64,000 bases of DNA from Armatimonadota bacterium (GTDB lineage: Bacteria > Armatimonadota > Zipacnadia > Zipacnadales > UBA11051). A model generated the notes under the pieces. It was not told the DNA's origin, did no database searches, and was given only the letters and a program-made list of their open reading frames with translations. How positions within the stretch are numbered: the stretch's first letter is position 1; each line of letters starts with the position of its first letter. This document shows positions 53,325 through 61,443 of this stretch, piece after piece. The position numbers and the translations under genes are program-made. The stretch lies in the NCBI GenBank assembly GCA_013178155.1, contig JABLXH010000033.1, forward strand, positions 1 to 64,000. Direction: 5' to 3'.

Positions 53325-53888
53325 TCAGGGCGTCGCCCCGGTCGCTTCCACCTGGGCGTGGACGCGCACCGCGCCCGGAACGACCTCTACGCCCAGCAGT
53401 TGCAGGTCGTTACGATCGAGGGCCTGGTTGATAGGGCCGGTGATAGTGTCGGCGATACCCCGGTGGAAGCAGGTGGGCAGGGGGATGCCGCTGGCCCGGA
53501 CGCGACGCACGACGAGCCGTAGCCGCCCCCGGACGATCTGCGGGGCCAGGCCCACGCTGACCCGCGAGGCGATGAACAGCACCTGCTTGCGGGCGCTGAA
53601 CTCGACGAGGCCATTGCGGAAGCTGACCCGCGGGTCGGCGAAGTCAGGGGGAATGCCCAACTCGCGGGGATGGGCCTGCAGGTAGGCGTTGAGGTTGGTC
53701 TCGGCGATCTCAATGGTGACGCGGGGCTGCAGCGCCCGGAACAACTGGGTCATGGCCTCGGCATCAATCGCCGGAGCTTGGGCCTCCGCCCCTCTAACCA
53801 GAACCGCCCCCAGCAGCAGGCCCAAGGCGGTCGCGAACCTGAGCGCGGCGCCACGCGGGTCGTTGTTGTAGTGGATGCGTTTTGCCAT
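53325..53888 (-). CDS. small secreted protein (LmeA/DUF2993-like pattern)
   Basis: 187 residues with a signal peptide (ATALGLLLGAVLVRGAEAQA). Remaining residues alternate beta strands: VTIEIAETNLNAYLQAHPRELG, VSFRNGLVEFSARKQVLFI, VSVGLAPQIVRGRLRLVVRRVRASGIPLP, reminiscent of LmeA/DUF2993 lipid-binding beta proteins, by eye only. ATG 53888 is preceded by GGAAGAAG. Divergent from the following membrane-anchored protein; 5 bases from the convergent glucuronidase-like gene. Function unknown. Confidence 0.65.
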   Translation of the reverse strand: MAKRIHYNNDPRGAALRFATALGLLLGAVLVRGAEAQAPAIDAEAMTQLFRALQPRVTIEIAETNLNAYLQAHPRELGIPPDFADPRVSFRNGLVEFSARKQVLFIASRVSVGLAPQIVRGRLRLVVRRVRASGIPLPTCFHRGIADTITGPINQALDRNDLQLLGVEVVPGAVRVHAQVEATGATP

Positions 53889-54038
53889 GGCGTCTTCTTC
53901 CCGTCCGAAGAGAAGGTTCCTGCTGGGGAGGTCCCAAAACCGAAGAAGGTCTATCTAACAGGCACAGGGAAGCCTGTTGCCAGACGCGGTCTGGTGATGG
54001 GGCCGCGTCTCCTGCTGTGCCGTGGAGGAGTGTATCCT

Positions 54039-55103
54039 GTGTCGTCGTCGCGTAAGGTTTTGCTGGTCGTTCTGCTGGTCCTGGTTGCGGTGCTGGTCGT
54101 CAGCCGCCGCCACGACCGCCTGGTGGCGCCGGTGCAGGGTCAGGTTACCCGTACCGCCGCCGGCCCGGGTGGGCTCTACTGGATCGAGCGCAAAGCCGAC
54201 GGATCCCAGGCGGCGCTCTGGCGGGCGACAGGCCTGGGCCGGCCGGGCGAGCAGTTGGCGACGGCTCCGGACATCCGTGACCTGGCTGTCGCCGAGCGCG
54301 AAGTCTACTTCCTGACTGAAGAGGGTGGGCCGGGCTCCGGGCGATTGGCGCGGGTCGGTGCCGGCGGCGCGCCGCAGGTCCTGGCCGACGGCCTCAAGGC
54401 CCCGCAGGGGCTGCTCGTCACCACTGACAGCGTGTATTGGGCGGAGACGCGGCCGGCAGCGGTGCCGGGCATCGCCTGCGTGCCAGTGCTGCAGCCGCTG
54501 AGTCTCATCTATGCTGCGGACCGGGCGCTGCAGTCGCGGCGGCTTCTGGTGGTGGCCGAAAACGCCGAGACCCACTTCGGCGGCAAGTTGCTGGGGGAGC
54601 GTGACGGCCAGTTGTACTGGGTGCAGCAGTTCGGCCAGCAGTACAACCGGGCGGTCACGACGGTCTCGCGGCTGCCGGTGCAGGGGGGCGACCCGGAGGA
54701 GCTGGTGCGCGTGCTGGGTAGCCAGGACGCGGCCCTTGGGCGCTCCGTGCTTTACTGGACTGCACCTTCCGAGGAGCGCATGCCCCCCGAGTCAGCCCGC
54801 ACCGTATACCGGCGAGCGCTGGCCGGTGGCGAGCCGGAGAAGCTCACGGACTGGATGGCGCTGCGCGGCGTCCTGCTGGTGCTGGGTGACAGGCCGCTTT
54901 ACTGCGATGACCGCGTCGTTTGGCGCGTGCCCGACCACCTGGCTGAGCCGGTGCCGCTGGCCAGTCTCCGGGTAGAGCCAGCGACCGTCTCCATGGCGCA
55001 CGGGACCCTTTACGGCTACCGCATGGACGAGAAACTGCGGCACGTGGTACGCTGCCCCCTGACCCTGGCGGCGCGGCTGCGAGGGCTCCTGCGACTGATC
55101 TAG
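54039..55103 (+). CDS. membrane-anchored beta-propeller-like protein
   Basis: 354 residues. An N-terminal transmembrane anchor (KVLLVVLLVLVAVLVV, 7-22) precedes repeated short beta units (GLYWIERKADGS, DLAVAEREVYFLTEEGG, GLLVTTDSVYWAETR, VLYWTAPSE, VLLVLGDRPLYCDDRVVWR) that look like a six-bladed propeller. GTG 54039 is chosen because GGAGGAG lies eight bases upstream; the longer frame to 53670 crosses the opposite-strand gene. Next to a NHL-repeat gene with the same anchor layout. Function unknown. Confidence 0.75.
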   Translation: MSSSRKVLLVVLLVLVAVLVVSRRHDRLVAPVQGQVTRTAAGPGGLYWIERKADGSQAALWRATGLGRPGEQLATAPDIRDLAVAEREVYFLTEEGGPGSGRLARVGAGGAPQVLADGLKAPQGLLVTTDSVYWAETRPAAVPGIACVPVLQPLSLIYAADRALQSRRLLVVAENAETHFGGKLLGERDGQLYWVQQFGQQYNRAVTTVSRLPVQGGDPEELVRVLGSQDAALGRSVLYWTAPSEERMPPESARTVYRRALAGGEPEKLTDWMALRGVLLVLGDRPLYCDDRVVWRVPDHLAEPVPLASLRVEPATVSMAHGTLYGYRMDEKLRHVVRCPLTLAARLRGLLRLI

Positions 55104-55128
55104 GAACACATCGGGGCGTTGGTGACGA

Positions 55129-56259
55129 GTGAAATCGCGAATCTCGCCGGGTGTGGCGGCTCTGGTTGTGGTGATTGCCTGCAGTACGGTGCTGGTGGCC
55201 TACTGGCGCGGGCTGGTGCGTCAGGGCAAGAAGACCGAGATGGCCAAGATGAAGGGCGGTGGCTCCATGCCGCCCCCGCCGCTGACCGGCCTCTCGACGG
55301 TAGATGTCACGACCCTGGCCGGCAATGGGGAAGCAGGTCTGCAAGATGGGAAGGGTAGCGCCGCCCGTTTCGACGGCCCCAGTGCCGTGGCGGCGGGGCC
55401 CGGCGGCGTGGTCTATGTCTGCGACAGTCGCAACCACCGTCTCCGGCAGGTGACAGCGGCCGGGGAGGTCACCACTGTGGCGGGTACCGGTCCCCACGGT
55501 TCGGTTGTGGGCGGCTTCCAGGATGGCCCGGCGGCTGCCGCACGTCTCTGGAACCCCTCCGGGATTGTGGCCCTGCCCAATGGTACTCTCTACTTCACCG
55601 ACACGGGCAACCACCGGGTCCGCTTTCTGAAGGCGGGGCAGGTGGGTACGCTCGCCGGAGGCGACACGCCGAAGGACGAGGCAGGCATCCCGACGGGCGG
55701 CTTTGCCGATGGCAAGGGGCCCGCAGCCCGCTTTCGGTTCCCCACCGGCCTCTGCCGCAGCCCTGAGGGGAGTCTCCTGGTGGTTGACACGGCCAACCGG
55801 AAGCTGCGGAAGGTGACGCTTCAGGGTGCTGTGAGCACGGTGGCTGACCTGGGAGCTGCAGGTGCCCACGCGCCCTTCGGAGTCACTGTGGGGCCCGATG
55901 GCGTCTACGTCACCGACCCGGGCTCGGCGCGGGTCTTTGTCGTGCGGGGGACCGCGGTGTCGGTCGTTGCCGATACCCCTGCAGGGCCGACCTGGAAGCT
56001 ACCCACAGGCATCGCTTTCGGCACGCAGTTGTACTTGGCGGATGCCGGAGCCCACTGCCTGCTGACGAAGCAACAGGGCGCGCCTGTCCTGCTGGCGGGT
56101 GTGGTGCCGGTGCAGGCGCCCTGGGCCACCTTCATTGACGGCGCGGGTGACAAGTGTGGGTTTGCCTGCCCCTCGGCATTGGCTCTGAGCCCGGACAACA
56201 GCGCCCTCTATGTCGCGGACTATGGCAACTGCGCCATTCGCGTGGTGCGCTGGCGCTAG
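55129..56259 (+). CDS. membrane-anchored NHL-repeat protein
   Basis: 376 residues. An N-terminal anchor (ALVVVIACSTVLVAYW) is followed by NHL repeats of a beta-propeller: GPSAVAAGPGGVVYVCDSRNHRLRQ, GIVALPNGTLYFTDTGNHRVR, GLCRSPEGSLLVVDTANRKLRK, and ALALSPDNSALYVADYGNCAIR. NHL propellers usually bind other proteins or nucleic acids, or act as enzymes. GTG 55129 is the start with a weak GGTGA upstream. 25 bases after the preceding propeller gene and likely co-transcribed. Confidence 0.85.
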   Translation: MKSRISPGVAALVVVIACSTVLVAYWRGLVRQGKKTEMAKMKGGGSMPPPPLTGLSTVDVTTLAGNGEAGLQDGKGSAARFDGPSAVAAGPGGVVYVCDSRNHRLRQVTAAGEVTTVAGTGPHGSVVGGFQDGPAAAARLWNPSGIVALPNGTLYFTDTGNHRVRFLKAGQVGTLAGGDTPKDEAGIPTGGFADGKGPAARFRFPTGLCRSPEGSLLVVDTANRKLRKVTLQGAVSTVADLGAAGAHAPFGVTVGPDGVYVTDPGSARVFVVRGTAVSVVADTPAGPTWKLPTGIAFGTQLYLADAGAHCLLTKQQGAPVLLAGVVPVQAPWATFIDGAGDKCGFACPSALALSPDNSALYVADYGNCAIRVVRWR

Positions 56260-56267
56260 CCCCGTTA

Positions 56268-56288
56268 GCACGTCAGTCTCTGACGCGC
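56268..56288. repeat. REP-like palindrome (copy 2)
   Basis: GCACGTCAG-TCT-CTGACGCGC, a palindrome with one G.T-compatible mismatch. It matches the element at 23552-23572 (one base differs in the left arm and one in the loop). Lies nine bases after the NHL gene stop and 40 bases before the ABC ATPase start. Confidence 0.5.
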
Positions 56289-56328
56289 CGGCGGCTGCTC
56301 ACAACCGGAACTGCGGGAGGGATTCCCT

Positions 56329-57228
56329 CTGCGAATCGAGATTGATGGGTTGTCCAAGACCTACGAAGGCGGCGTGCAGGCGCTCAAGCCCCTCACCATG
56401 GAGTTCGGCGACGGGGTCTTCGCCCTCCTGGGACCCAACGGGTCCGGGAAGACGACTTTCATGCGCATGCTCGCCACCCTCCTGGAACCAACTTCAGGTA
56501 CCGCGCGTGTGGACGGCTTCGACATCCAGCGCGACCGGCCGCAGATCCGCCGCCTGCTGGGCTACCTGCCCCAGGACTTTGGCTTCTACCCCGGATTGAC
56601 CGTCACCGAGCAACTGGACTACCTGGCCCTACTCAGCGACATCCGCGATCCGCGAGTGCGCCGGGACGCGGTGGACCGTGTACTGACCCAGGTCAACATG
56701 CAGGATTTCCGCGAGCGCCCGGTGGACAAGCTTTCAGGCGGGATGAAGCAGCGGGTCGGCATCGCTGCGGCGCTACTCGGGTCGCCGCAACTCCTGATCA
56801 TTGATGAGCCGACCTCGGGCCTGGACCCGGAGGAGCGCATTCGCATCCGCAGCCTGCTGGCCGAACTGGGTCACGACCGCGTCATCATCATCTCCACTCA
56901 CATCGTGGCTGATGTGGAGGCGACCGCCGATCAACTGGTCATCCTGTGGCTGGGTGAGCTGCTGCTGAAGGACACGGTGGAGGGGCTGATCGAGAAGACC
57001 CGCGGGCGCGTGTGGTCTGTTGACGTGGAGGTCGAGGAGATCCCCCGCCTGAAGCAGGCGTATACCTTCACCGGCGTGTTCCGTGCCTCCCGCGGCATTC
57101 AGGTCCGGGTGATCGCCGATGCGGTGGACCATCCGCGGGCGGTAGCTGTTGAGCCCACCTTGGAGGATGCCTACATCGGCACCATCGAGGCCGCTCGGGC
57201 GCGGGCGGGAGTCGAAGCTCTGGTCTAG
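56329..57228 (+). CDS. ABC-2-type exporter ATPase
   Basis: 299 residues from the CTG at 56329. Walker A GPNGSGKTT, Q-loop LPQD, signature KLSGGMKQR, Walker B LLIIDEP, H-loop STHI (about residue 190). Typical of ATPases of ABC-2 multidrug/polysaccharide or Cu-processing systems. The usual N-terminal strand IEIDGLSKTYEGG is complete only if translation begins before TTG 56350. CTG 56329 has GGGAGGG seven bases upstream and is the best start. Pairs with the two ABC-2 permeases downstream. Confidence 0.9.
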   Translation: MRIEIDGLSKTYEGGVQALKPLTMEFGDGVFALLGPNGSGKTTFMRMLATLLEPTSGTARVDGFDIQRDRPQIRRLLGYLPQDFGFYPGLTVTEQLDYLALLSDIRDPRVRRDAVDRVLTQVNMQDFRERPVDKLSGGMKQRVGIAAALLGSPQLLIIDEPTSGLDPEERIRIRSLLAELGHDRVIIISTHIVADVEATADQLVILWLGELLLKDTVEGLIEKTRGRVWSVDVEVEEIPRLKQAYTFTGVFRASRGIQVRVIADAVDHPRAVAVEPTLEDAYIGTIEAARARAGVEALV

Positions 57229-57279
57229 CCCGCCACAGGGCGCTCGGTCCAGAGCCTGTCTCACTATGAGGAACCAAGG

Positions 57280-58650
57280 ATGGTTGTTGACTCGGACACC
57301 CTAGTCCCGGCCCCGGCCTGGCGCAAAGTGGCGCCGGCGTGGGACGCCATCTCGCGGCTATGGCTCGTGCTGCTGCGCTACGAAGTTCTGCTAGCCTGGC
57401 GCAGCCGGCTGGGCATGGTCGTGCTGGTGGTCTGTTGCCTGGCCGGTGTGCTCGCTGGCGCCAGTGCCGGCCTGGGCCCGGCCCCGGCCGCCTACCGGGC
57501 CTGGCGACTGGGTAGCCTGCTGCTAAGCTTCCTGGCTCTGCCTCTGATGGCTCTTGCCGCCCGACGAGATGACCTCACCCGCGCTGGCGACGGGGTTGAG
57601 TCACGTCCTCAGCCGGTGGGGGGGCGCATGCTGGTGCGTCTCGCCGGCAGTGTGCTGTTCATCTTCGCTGTGTACGCCGCGATGGTTGTTGCGACCTGGC
57701 TGTCGCAACTGGTGTTTGGCGGCAAGCTGCCCGAGGGGTCGGGCCCGCGGTTCAGCCTGCTGGCACCGGCCCATGCTTTCGTCTACGGGTTGGTTCCGCT
57801 GCTTTTCGTCGCCACTCTCGCCTTCTTCGTGAGTTCCCTCTCACCCAATCCTCTGGCTGTCGCGATAGTCGGTGTCTACTGGATCCTGGTCCTGGTGGGT
57901 CGTGACTACGTGTCGCGTGTCTTTGACTTCTCCCTGACGCAAAACGCCTGGCCCTACTTCCTGCTCAGCCTTGGCCTGGCGTTGCTGGTGACACAACTCG
58001 TCCGCTGGCGCAGCCGCGAGGCGGGCCTCTGGCAACCACACCTGGGGTTGCCGGCAATCCTGTTGCTTCTGGCCGGAGTCCAGATGGCTCACGGACTCGT
58101 CCAGAGACGCCACGACCCGCCGTTCCATTTGCACCCGGTCGCGGTTTCCATGGGTGGGCAGAACGTTCGCGAGGATCTCATGCCGGGGTTCTGGCTGCCA
58201 GACCAATGGGGGCGTCGCACCGGTCTGCACGACCTGGCCGGTGGGCCCTATCTGGTGGGGTTCTGGTCGCCGAACGAACGCGACTCGCTGGCCCTGCTGC
58301 CTAGCTTCCAGCGTTTGCACGCTCGGTACGCTGACCGCGGCTTGCGCGTGATCGCTATCTGTCTGGCCGACGACTGGTCCATCGCCCGTCGCTTTGCGCG
58401 GGAGCAGGGCTACAGCTTCCTGATGCTGGCGGACACCAACACCCACTGGGCAGCGACTGTTGAGCACAGCTCCCCGCTTGCTGAAGCCTACGAGGTCAGC
58501 TCACTGCCCGCCGTGTACCTGGCAGACCGCCAGCGGCGGCTACGCCTGAAGGCAAGAGCGGTCTTTGGAAGCTCGGGTTGGGAGGATGTGAACAGGGCCG
58601 TCGAGAGCCTGTTGTCGGAGGCGGGCCAGGGAGGGGTCGCTGATGGCTGA
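57280..58650 (+). CDS. ABC-2 permease fused to a cysteine-less TlpA/thioredoxin-like domain
   Basis: 456 residues. Residues 20-275 hold about six transmembrane segments of an ABC-2-type permease (LGMVVLVVCCLAGVLAG, LLLSFLALPLMALA, FAVYAAMVVATWLS, FVYGLVPLLFVATLAFFVSSL, WPYFLLSLGLALLV, AILLLLAGVQMAHG). Residues 290-450 have the TlpA/AhpC fold: GFWSPNERDSLALLPSFQRLHARY, where TlpA has WCxxC, and SSLPAVYLADRQ with the cis-Pro. No cysteine stands at the active-site position, so redox activity is unlikely. ATG 57280 follows GAGGAAC; it overlaps the next gene by 8 bases. The fusion is unusual. Confidence 0.85.
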   Translation: MVVDSDTLVPAPAWRKVAPAWDAISRLWLVLLRYEVLLAWRSRLGMVVLVVCCLAGVLAGASAGLGPAPAAYRAWRLGSLLLSFLALPLMALAARRDDLTRAGDGVESRPQPVGGRMLVRLAGSVLFIFAVYAAMVVATWLSQLVFGGKLPEGSGPRFSLLAPAHAFVYGLVPLLFVATLAFFVSSLSPNPLAVAIVGVYWILVLVGRDYVSRVFDFSLTQNAWPYFLLSLGLALLVTQLVRWRSREAGLWQPHLGLPAILLLLAGVQMAHGLVQRRHDPPFHLHPVAVSMGGQNVREDLMPGFWLPDQWGRRTGLHDLAGGPYLVGFWSPNERDSLALLPSFQRLHARYADRGLRVIAICLADDWSIARRFAREQGYSFLMLADTNTHWAATVEHSSPLAEAYEVSSLPAVYLADRQRRLRLKARAVFGSSGWEDVNRAVESLLSEAGQGGVADG

Positions 58651-60277
58651 GGGTACCCGAGGGCTGTCGGCGCAGTTGCTCCGCTACAATGTGCGTATCG
58701 TGGTGCTGAACAGCTACTGGCTGTTCGTGGTCCCGCTGGTCGCCAGCCAACTGATCATCTTCTGGCACATGGCGATGGAATCGTTGAACAAGGGCACAGC
58801 GGTGTTCGTGGCGCAGACCACGGAGCTGGTCGCGCCGATCTTTGCCGCTTTCCTCTGCGCCCAGGTGCTGGCTCCCGAGTACCGGTACCGGCTCGATGAC
58901 CTGGTTTTCTCCAGACCAATTGCCTTCACCCGTACCGTAGTGGCGCGTCTTCTCACCATGTACCTGTTCCTGGCCTTCCTGATCGCGGTCATGCTCTTCG
59001 TGTACCGGGTGGGCCTCAAGGCCGAGTACGACCTGCGGACGGTGGTCCTGGCGGGTCTGCCCTCCGTCCTGTTCCTTTCCCTGCTGAGCCTGGCTGTGGC
59101 GGCCATCTGGCACAGCCCCACGGCCGGCACCGCAGTGGCCGGCGCCGTATGGGCGGCGGATCTGCTCGTCGGCGCTCAGGCAAACCCCCTGCTGAACCTG
59201 CATTCCTACTCCGTGGCGCTGACCGAGGAGACCACGGATGCTCCCGTATGGCTGGTCAGCAAAGCCCTGCTGTCTGTGGGCGCTCTGATCCTGGCACTCA
59301 TCGCCAGCCGAGCCGTCGGCCGTCCCGCCGGGCCCCTAAAGTGGCGGAATGTCGCCAAGGTCGCTGTCGGTGTAGGCCTCGTGGCCACCGTCTACATTGC
59401 CAGCGGCGCTGTCTACAAGGTCCAGCGTCTGGAGGCCATGGAGGCCGACCCTGCGCTACTGATGGATGTGCGTCGCGCCCACCAGTTGGCCTTTGAGGTC
59501 TACAATCGTCTTCCCGTGGCCTACCTCTTCGGTCCTGCCTATGCCAACTACATCGGCTATCCTGTTCGCCGCGGTGGGATCTTCAGCGAGCTCCAGAAGG
59601 GCCGCCAGCGCATGATCAACCAGTTGTCGTCGGTCGTGTTTGAGCACCCCAGGAGCCGCTGGGCCGACAACGCTTTCTTCGAGCTGATTCGGACCGCCGG
59701 GGCCATCACCGAGGATATGAAGGCGCTCAAGGGGACACAGGATGGCGAGGTTGTTGACCGCAAGCGGGCGATCCAGTACTGCCGGCAGTTCCTGCGCGAG
59801 TATCCGGAGAGCCCCTTTGCCCCGCTTGTGGCGGAGAAACTCATGGCGATGGGTGCTTCCTTCCAGGACGAGGCCACGCAGCGCGAGGGCTTTGAGGTGC
59901 TGGTCACCTCGTACGCCACCAGCCCGATCACCTTGCGCGCGGCAAAGACTCTGGTGGGGTATTACGTCAATGCCAACCGTACGGCCGAGGCCACCGCGGT
60001 GGCCGAGCGAGTCCTGCCTTACGCTTCGACAGACCCTTCGGGCACAGAGCCGCTGCTGAGCCTGGGTGATTACCTGCGATCACAGGGGCGGGTAGAGTCG
60101 GCGCGCCGAGCCTACGAGCGAGCCCTGGAGGCTGCCCGGACGGCGATGCACGAGCTGCAAGAAGGCCACCTGGGCCAGAGGGGATTGGACGAAAAGTACC
60201 TCAAGGCAAGGGGCCAGGCCCGTGGCGTGGTTCAGCGAGCGCAGAGTGCCCTCGACGCGCTGCCGCCGACACCTTGA
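58643..60277 (+). CDS. ABC-2 permease fused to a TPR-like domain
   Basis: 544 residues. Residues 20-265 hold six transmembrane segments of an ABC-2 permease (LFVVPLVASQLIIFW, LFLAFLIAVMLFVYRVGL, LFLSLLSLAVAAIW, VAKVAVGVGLVATVYIASG). Residues 300-530 are helical repeats typical of TPR/Sel1 domains (YCRQFLREYPESPFAPLVAEKLM, AKTLVGYYVNANRTAEATAVAERVL, SLGDYLRSQGRVESARRAYERALE). ATG 58643 overlaps the stop of the preceding permease, so both subunits are made together. Likely partner of the ATPase at 56329. A TPR on the permease would be expected to dock an exported or periplasmic partner. Confidence 0.8.
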   Translation: MAEGTRGLSAQLLRYNVRIVVLNSYWLFVVPLVASQLIIFWHMAMESLNKGTAVFVAQTTELVAPIFAAFLCAQVLAPEYRYRLDDLVFSRPIAFTRTVVARLLTMYLFLAFLIAVMLFVYRVGLKAEYDLRTVVLAGLPSVLFLSLLSLAVAAIWHSPTAGTAVAGAVWAADLLVGAQANPLLNLHSYSVALTEETTDAPVWLVSKALLSVGALILALIASRAVGRPAGPLKWRNVAKVAVGVGLVATVYIASGAVYKVQRLEAMEADPALLMDVRRAHQLAFEVYNRLPVAYLFGPAYANYIGYPVRRGGIFSELQKGRQRMINQLSSVVFEHPRSRWADNAFFELIRTAGAITEDMKALKGTQDGEVVDRKRAIQYCRQFLREYPESPFAPLVAEKLMAMGASFQDEATQREGFEVLVTSYATSPITLRAAKTLVGYYVNANRTAEATAVAERVLPYASTDPSGTEPLLSLGDYLRSQGRVESARRAYERALEAARTAMHELQEGHLGQRGLDEKYLKARGQARGVVQRAQSALDALPPTP

Positions 60278-60299
60278 GCGGTTGGGTGTGGTGCATGCG

Positions 60300-61439
60300 A
60301 TGGGAACCCTCGCGAGGGTCTGCGCGGCCCTGCTCCTGACCACGATGGCCGGGGCCCAGGCTCCCACCGCGCAGGTGACCGACCGCCTGTGGGTTGGCCC
60401 CATGCCCTTTGCCGGACCCCGTGACCTGCGGCCCGACTTCTTCGACACTATCACCAATCCCGCGGCCTGGCCGACAGTCCTGTCGCATACCGATGTGTTC
60501 AAGAGCTACCTCATGGTGCTGCCAGCGGACCCGGTTCCCGGGAAGACGGCGCCTGAGCTCCCGGACACTCAGATGGCGGAACTCGCCTCGTTCTTCCGCG
60601 ACCGGAGCATTCGTGTCGCCTTCGAAGTGGGAGGCCTGCGCATGGGGCCGGACAAGCCGCAGCGCGGGCAGTGGGGCAAGCAGGTGGCTGAGGGCGAGTT
60701 TCGGCACCTCAAGCGCTGGCTGGATGCCGGGGGCAGCATTGACTACCTGACCACCGACCACGCGGTCATGGCGAACCTGGGGCACCGCGTGGCCGAGGGC
60801 ACTGACTGCAGGCTTACGCTGGCGGAGGTCCTCGAGGAGCTGGGCGACTACTTTGCCGAAATGACTCGGCGTATCCCAGGGGTTCGCGTGGGCTGCATCG
60901 AGTCCCTCGGCTTCTTCCACGTGGCCGGTCCCGATGGGAGTGACTACCCCCGCACCGTACCCACACTGCCCGTCTGGCGTTTCGAGGAGTACTTCGACCT
61001 GCTCCTGGCGACATTGCGCCGACGGGGGCTGACGCTGGACCACTTTCACATTGACTTCGGCTACGAGGGGGTGGCATACGACGGGCGCCGACTAGGGAGG
61101 GACGGATTGGACTTTGGCCGCGTGCTCGGGGTGGAGCGTTTCGTTCAGTCCCGGGGGGTGCGCGCCGGAGTCATCGTGAACGCCTTCCACGATCAGACCG
61201 TCGAGCAGCCCGACCCCGCCGTCGCCAGCCGTGAGGCCCAGGAGCGGACCCTGGCCTTCCTGAGCGGCTACGCCGCAGCGGGAGGTCGGGCTGAGCACCT
61301 CGTGTTGCAGACCTGGCAGCCGTTTCCCGACCGGACCGGTCCGGAGGACGAGCCGGGCACCGTGCTGCATTTGGACAAGCGGCTGCTCACCAGCGAGGCC
61401 ATGCGCGTGCTCCTCCCGGACCTGGCGCCACGACGCTGA
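60300..61439 (+). CDS. secreted protein of unknown function (possible TIM-barrel enzyme)
   Basis: 379 residues with a signal peptide (ARVCAALLLTTMAGAQA). The body contains DYLTTDHAVMANLGH, RVGCIESLGFFHVAG, LTLDHFHIDFGYEG and HLVLQTWQPFPD, which suggest an alpha/beta barrel with His and Asp/Glu at strand ends, but I do not recognise the family. The start may be ATG 60300 or GTG 60288/60291; no strong ribosome site decides it. It begins 22 bases after the ABC-2/TPR gene and is likely co-transcribed. Ends 5 bases from the convergent lyase gene. Confidence 0.7.
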   Translation: MGTLARVCAALLLTTMAGAQAPTAQVTDRLWVGPMPFAGPRDLRPDFFDTITNPAAWPTVLSHTDVFKSYLMVLPADPVPGKTAPELPDTQMAELASFFRDRSIRVAFEVGGLRMGPDKPQRGQWGKQVAEGEFRHLKRWLDAGGSIDYLTTDHAVMANLGHRVAEGTDCRLTLAEVLEELGDYFAEMTRRIPGVRVGCIESLGFFHVAGPDGSDYPRTVPTLPVWRFEEYFDLLLATLRRRGLTLDHFHIDFGYEGVAYDGRRLGRDGLDFGRVLGVERFVQSRGVRAGVIVNAFHDQTVEQPDPAVASREAQERTLAFLSGYAAAGGRAEHLVLQTWQPFPDRTGPEDEPGTVLHLDKRLLTSEAMRVLLPDLAPRR

Positions 61440-61443
61440 GGGG

